From positions 1-38,902 of the forward strand of contig MEOD01000059.1 in NCBI GenBank assembly GCA_001768555.1: DNA of 38,902 nt, given 5' to 3'. Shown in pieces: positions 35,072 through 38,902 of this stretch. The notes beneath the pieces are model-generated. The model was not told the origin of the DNA and did no database searches. It saw only the letters and a program-made list of their open reading frames with translations. This DNA comes from Bacteroidetes bacterium GWF2_29_10 (lineage in GTDB: Bacteria; Bacteroidota; Bacteroidia; Bacteroidales; GWE2-29-8). Made by a program: the position numbers and the translations under genes. Position 1 is the stretch's first letter. Each line of letters begins with the position of its first letter.

Positions 35072-38000
35072 TTGAGAAAAATAATTCAAAATAAAAAGTT
35101 AATTTATAGTTTAGTTTTTGCTGCTTTTATTTCAATAATTAGTTTGTTGTTAAATAAAGGCTGGTTCTTTTACAATGATATAAGCAAAGAACATAAGCAT
35201 ATTCAAGAAAGATTTTTAGAAAGAGAAAAATTAATAAATTCTATTTTTTTAGAATTTGATAGCACTTACAAAAATACAGATAGCTCTCTTCATAAATACT
35301 TGAATTATAAAAACAGTCATTTAGTTGCAAATGACATGTCCTTTTTTGTTTATGACCAACAGAATCTATTATATTGGTCTGACGATAAAACTCCTATTCA
35401 AAATTTATATTATCCAGAAAAAGACTCTTCTGGGTTACTTCAATTGAAAAATGGATTGTACTATTTTAAGATTAATAAAAAAGAAAATTTGTTTAAAATA
35501 GGACTAATTTTATTGCAAACAGATTTTCGTTATGAAAACAATTATCTTGAAAATAAAATATCAAAATATCTAACTTCTGACAATAAATTAAATATAACGA
35601 AAAGTATTTCTGACAATAAAATATCAAATGCAGATGGTAAATATATTTTTTCATTAACAAAAAAGACAATTCCAAAAGATCAGCATACAGAATTGTTAAT
35701 GTTATTTATTTACATACTCATTGTCTCATCTATTCTATTTTTTGTTGATAATTTAATAAATATATTAAAGTCAAAATCTATAATAATTTTAATTGTAATA
35801 TTACTTCGGTTTATTAGTTTCTATTTTAAATATCCACATTTTGTTTACGAACTATCTTATTTTTCTCCAAAATATTTTGCAATATCATATTTCATTCCTT
35901 CAATAGGAGATCTTATTTTTAATCTTATTTTTCTTTTATACATAATACAAGTAACAGCTAGAATTTTATTAAGAAAAGTCCTTCTAAAACCAAATAAAAA
36001 ATTAATATTTTCTATTGTAACTCTTTTTATTACATTTATTATTTTCATACTAAATATTGAGTTAATAAACAATATAATTACAAACTCAAAACTAAATTTT
36101 GATTTGTTAAATTACTCTAATGAAATTGATAATTCGGCCTTTATAATAAGCATTGTTATTATTCTTATTACAGCAATAATATATTATTGCACTCGTTTAA
36201 GCATATTTCTATTTAAGGATATCTCAACTAAAATATTTATAATTACATTATTGGCTCTAAATATTGTATCTGTAATTATTTTTTACAATAAAAATATAAC
36301 AGAACAAATAATTCCAATCTTAATTTATTCTATTGTCATTTATATATTCAGGCTGTTCTCTATCTCTAATTATAAAGGTTTTTTTCTTAAGCATATAATA
36401 TTCATTGCTGCAGTTTCAATAATATTTTCTTATATAATTAATTTCAATAATAATATTAAAGAGCTTAACTATAGAAAAACTATAGCTCTAAAATTAGCAG
36501 ATGAACATGATCCTTTAGCTGAATTTTTCTTTATTGATCTAAGAACAAAAATTCTTGATGACGAGATTATATGTAATTACATAAATAATACTGACAAAAT
36601 ACAACAAATTATAAGAAAAAGATTACAACAAAAATATGTTAATGGATACTTTTCAAGATATGATTTTCAAATAACTATCTGTAATCAAAATGATAGACTT
36701 TTTATCAAACATCTTAATCAACAAAAAAATTGTATACAATTCTTTAAAAATATAGTTAAAGATTTTGGAATAAAAACTATTTGTCCAGATTTCTATTTTC
36801 TAGACTATGGCACTGGTAGGAAGAGTTATTTGGCTATTTTGGAATATCCTCATGTAAATTCTACTTCATTTTTATTTATAGAATTTGATTCTAAAGTTAT
36901 TGCAAAAGATCCAGGATATCCCGATTTATTAATGAATTTAGAGTTATATAAAGAGTTTTCGGGGATATCTAAATATTCTTATGCAAAATACAAAAACAAT
37001 GACTTGGTGCACAGATACGGCTCTTATTTTTATGATATTAGCTTAAAAAAAGATACTGCAAATTCTGAAGAAATATTGTTTTTGAATAAAAACAATTACT
37101 CTCATTTGATATATAAGCTTGATGATGTAAACACTATTGTTGTAAGCATTAAAAATAAGGACATTATTGAATATATAAACCCTTTTACTTTTATTTTTAT
37201 TCTATTATTGTTTGTGTTGTTTGTCTATTATTTTGCTAATAATATGAAAATGATATTGACTAAAAGGATGTCATTAAAAGACAAAATTAGGATGTATATG
37301 ATATTTCTTGTAATTTGCTCTTTCCTACTAATGATGTTTGTTACAATAACATTTATAAACCGAACTTTTGAAATACAAAACAATAAAGAACTAAAAACTA
37401 AATCTCAATCAATATTATCTGAATTAGAAAAAACATTTTTCCAGCAATCTGATTTGTCTGTAAATGACTATGATCTATTTTCTGAGCATATATTACAACT
37501 AGCAAATCTGTTTGCGACAGATATTAATATGTATGATAGTAATGGAAAATTATTAATATCATCAAGACCTCAAATTTTCGAAGAAGGATTTGCCGGAATG
37601 ATGATAAACCCTAATGTTTATAGAGATTTTATTTATAATAATAAAACTTTTATTATATTGGATGAAAATATAGGTAAATTAAAATACAACTCTTCATATA
37701 TGCCTATAAGAAACTATCAAAACAAAACTATAGCATACTTAAACATTCCCTATTTTGCAAAAGAAACGGATATGAAAAAAGAGCTTTATTCTTTTGTAAT
37801 AACAACTATAAACATATATACACTGTTAATTATGCTAGCAATATCAATTGCAGTATTTATTTCAACAAGAATAACAAAACCATTGTCCATAATTAAAGAA
37901 AAACTGAGAAATATAAAAATAGGAATAAAAAATGAAAAAATAGAATGGAATAAACAAGACGAAATCGGACAACTTATTAATGAGTATAATCGCCTTGTTG

Positions 38001-38728
38001 ACGAGTTAATCATTAGTGCGAGTAAACTAGCTAAGTCTGAAAGAGAGTCCGCCTGGAGAGAAATGGCCAGACAAATAGCTCATGAGATAAAAAATCCACT
38101 AACTCCAATGAAACTAAACCTTCAATATTTGCAGAAAATAATTATAGATAAAAATGAAAATTGGGAAAGTAAATTTAATAAATCTGCAAATTCTATTATC
38201 GAACAAATAGATTCCATAGCTTCTATAGCTAATGCTTTTTCTGAGTTTGCTAAGTTTCATGCAAAAACAGAAAAAGAAAAAATACTTTTAAAAGAGTTTA
38301 TTTATCAACATTTTGATTTATACCTGCCTAATGAGAAAATTAAATTCACTATTTTTAATGTTAATATTAGTGACTTTGATTATATATTCTATGATAAAAC
38401 ACAACTAATTTCTGTACTTAATAATCTTGTAAAAAATTCTGCAAATGCATTAGAAAATATAGAAGAGCCTTTAATTAAAATAATTTTATTAAAAAAAGAG
38501 AACCTTTTTGAAATAAACATTGAGGATAATGGACCTGGTGTACCTCTAGAAATGAAAGAAAAAATATTTAATCCTTATTTTACAACTAAAACAACTGGTA
38601 CAGGATTAGGTTTAGCAATTGTAAAAACAATTGTAGAAAACCATAATGGAAAAATAGAATACTTCTCTGAGCCTTTTATTAAAACAGTATTTACTTTTAC
38701 TATACCAATAATAAACAGCAATCCCTAA
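35072..38728 (+). CDS. Large multi-membrane-span sensor histidine kinase
   Basis: 1218 residues from a TTG start. No in-frame ATG exists until about residue 89, which would remove the first membrane helix, and the frame is closed by a stop at 35036. Layout: membrane helix 8-28, an extracytoplasmic segment to about 205, a block of about eight membrane spans to about 458, a second extracytoplasmic domain to about 700, two further spans, a third sensor segment (about 770-905), and a last span leading into HAMP (about 930-985). The kinase core carries the phosphorylated His in MARQIAHEIKNPLTPMK (H1004), N-box LNNLVKNSANAL, G1 DNGPGVP, F-box YFTTK and G2 GTGLGLAIV. The core resembles the NtrY-like group. 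No response regulator is in view; it may follow beyond the window. Confidence 0.9.
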   Translation: MRKIIQNKKLIYSLVFAAFISIISLLLNKGWFFYNDISKEHKHIQERFLEREKLINSIFLEFDSTYKNTDSSLHKYLNYKNSHLVANDMSFFVYDQQNLLYWSDDKTPIQNLYYPEKDSSGLLQLKNGLYYFKINKKENLFKIGLILLQTDFRYENNYLENKISKYLTSDNKLNITKSISDNKISNADGKYIFSLTKKTIPKDQHTELLMLFIYILIVSSILFFVDNLINILKSKSIIILIVILLRFISFYFKYPHFVYELSYFSPKYFAISYFIPSIGDLIFNLIFLLYIIQVTARILLRKVLLKPNKKLIFSIVTLFITFIIFILNIELINNIITNSKLNFDLLNYSNEIDNSAFIISIVIILITAIIYYCTRLSIFLFKDISTKIFIITLLALNIVSVIIFYNKNITEQIIPILIYSIVIYIFRLFSISNYKGFFLKHIIFIAAVSIIFSYIINFNNNIKELNYRKTIALKLADEHDPLAEFFFIDLRTKILDDEIICNYINNTDKIQQIIRKRLQQKYVNGYFSRYDFQITICNQNDRLFIKHLNQQKNCIQFFKNIVKDFGIKTICPDFYFLDYGTGRKSYLAILEYPHVNSTSFLFIEFDSKVIAKDPGYPDLLMNLELYKEFSGISKYSYAKYKNNDLVHRYGSYFYDISLKKDTANSEEILFLNKNNYSHLIYKLDDVNTIVVSIKNKDIIEYINPFTFIFILLLFVLFVYYFANNMKMILTKRMSLKDKIRMYMIFLVICSFLLMMFVTITFINRTFEIQNNKELKTKSQSILSELEKTFFQQSDLSVNDYDLFSEHILQLANLFATDINMYDSNGKLLISSRPQIFEEGFAGMMINPNVYRDFIYNNKTFIILDENIGKLKYNSSYMPIRNYQNKTIAYLNIPYFAKETDMKKELYSFVITTINIYTLLIMLAISIAVFISTRITKPLSIIKEKLRNIKIGIKNEKIEWNKQDEIGQLINEYNRLVDELIISASKLAKSERESAWREMARQIAHEIKNPLTPMKLNLQYLQKIIIDKNENWESKFNKSANSIIEQIDSIASIANAFSEFAKFHAKTEKEKILLKEFIYQHFDLYLPNEKIKFTIFNVNISDFDYIFYDKTQLISVLNNLVKNSANALENIEEPLIKIILLKKENLFEINIEDNGPGVPLEMKEKIFNPYFTTKTTGTGLGLAIVKTIVENHNGKIEYFSEPFIKTVFTFTIPIINSNP

Positions 38729-38739
38729 TTGTCTTGTTA

Positions 38740-38800
38740 TAAAATAGATTTATACGTAAAATTAAAATTATGGAAGGCATGGTAAATTTATTTTAAGATG
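38740..38800. repeat. Long imperfect palindrome, copy 2
   Basis: Related to 17714-17774 in the same orientation; the first 34 bases differ at only four places. Arms AAATAGATTTATA and GGTAAATTTATTT still pair: a central G-C pair of copy 1 has become A-T here, so pairing is kept. It lies 12 bases after the kinase stop codon. Confidence 0.75.
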
Positions 38801-38832
38801 AGACCGTTGCAATAAGTACGAGACCGTTGCAA
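38800..38832 (+). repeat. Two direct copies of GAGACCGTTGCAA
   Basis: Exact 13-bp copies at 38800-38812 and 38820-38832, a 20-bp period. An inverted relative is at 17011-17026. They may be terminal sequences of an insertion element that continues past the window end. Confidence 0.7.
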
Positions 38833-38867
38833 GGCAAAATTTCATAAAATAATTACATAAATTATTA

Positions 38868-38883
38868 ACAAACAGTTGTTTGT
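38868..38883. repeat. Short palindrome near the window end
   Basis: ACAAACA-GT-TGTTTGT, seven pairs around two bases. It lies 35 bases after the direct repeats, without a coding frame. It could be an operator or a chance match in AT-rich DNA. Confidence 0.4.
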
Positions 38884-38902
38884 GTTAAATAATTTTGTAT
38901 AT

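Overview
The window looks like part of the chromosome of an uncultured or anaerobic member of the Bacteroidota. The base composition is very AT-rich (estimated by eye). Promoters match the Bacteroidota TTTG / TAnnTTTG pattern and Shine-Dalgarno sequences are essentially absent. Several proteins are type IX secretion (T9SS) cargo, with either type A 'YPNP' tails or a CHU_C / type B tail. A rubrerythrin lipoprotein suggests an oxygen-sensitive lifestyle. No rRNA, tRNA, CRISPR array or intact transposase gene was found.

Left part (1-16467), mostly core genes: a leader carrying an 11-bp tandem array; a DUF2231 membrane protein plus a rubrerythrin lipoprotein; comEC, converging on a capD/wbpM-type sugar-nucleotide dehydratase that is co-oriented with recJ; topB, downstream of a CHU_C-tailed secreted giant and a PorT-like barrel protein; a U32 peptidase-family gene (tRNA/rRNA hydroxylation type); and, divergent from it, ribBA.

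Middle (16468-18149): 1.7 kb without a gene. It is packed with small repeats: hairpins with GAA loops followed by GACACTA (REP-like), a second 11/12-bp tandem array, a long imperfect palindrome whose relative lies at the right end of the window with a structure-preserving base-pair change, an inverted GAGACCGTTG motif also repeated at the right end, and a perfect 24-bp palindrome next to a good promoter.

Accessory operon (18150-29446): three tandem paralogues of a small T9SS-type secreted protein (the first broken by a -1 frameshift at an A-AAA-AAG heptamer), a 76-aa membrane protein, and a 1284-aa Sec-exported RHS/YD-repeat protein whose 110-residue tip carries the secretory phospholipase A2 calcium loop and the CCxxHDxCY active site. 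This is followed, with a 17-nt overlap, by a membrane-anchored propeller-like protein that is the natural immunity candidate, and then by a T9SS-exported Ig/SBBP-repeat protein. The RHS-PLA2 toxin with its overlapping partner is the most exciting element of the window.

Right part (29697-38728): a large periplasmic TPR protein overlapping an outer-membrane beta-barrel gene, then a 1218-aa multi-membrane-segment histidine kinase with a TTG start and no visible response regulator. The final 170 bases hold the second copy of the palindrome and two direct copies of GAGACCGTTGCAA, possibly the edge of an insertion sequence cut by the window end.
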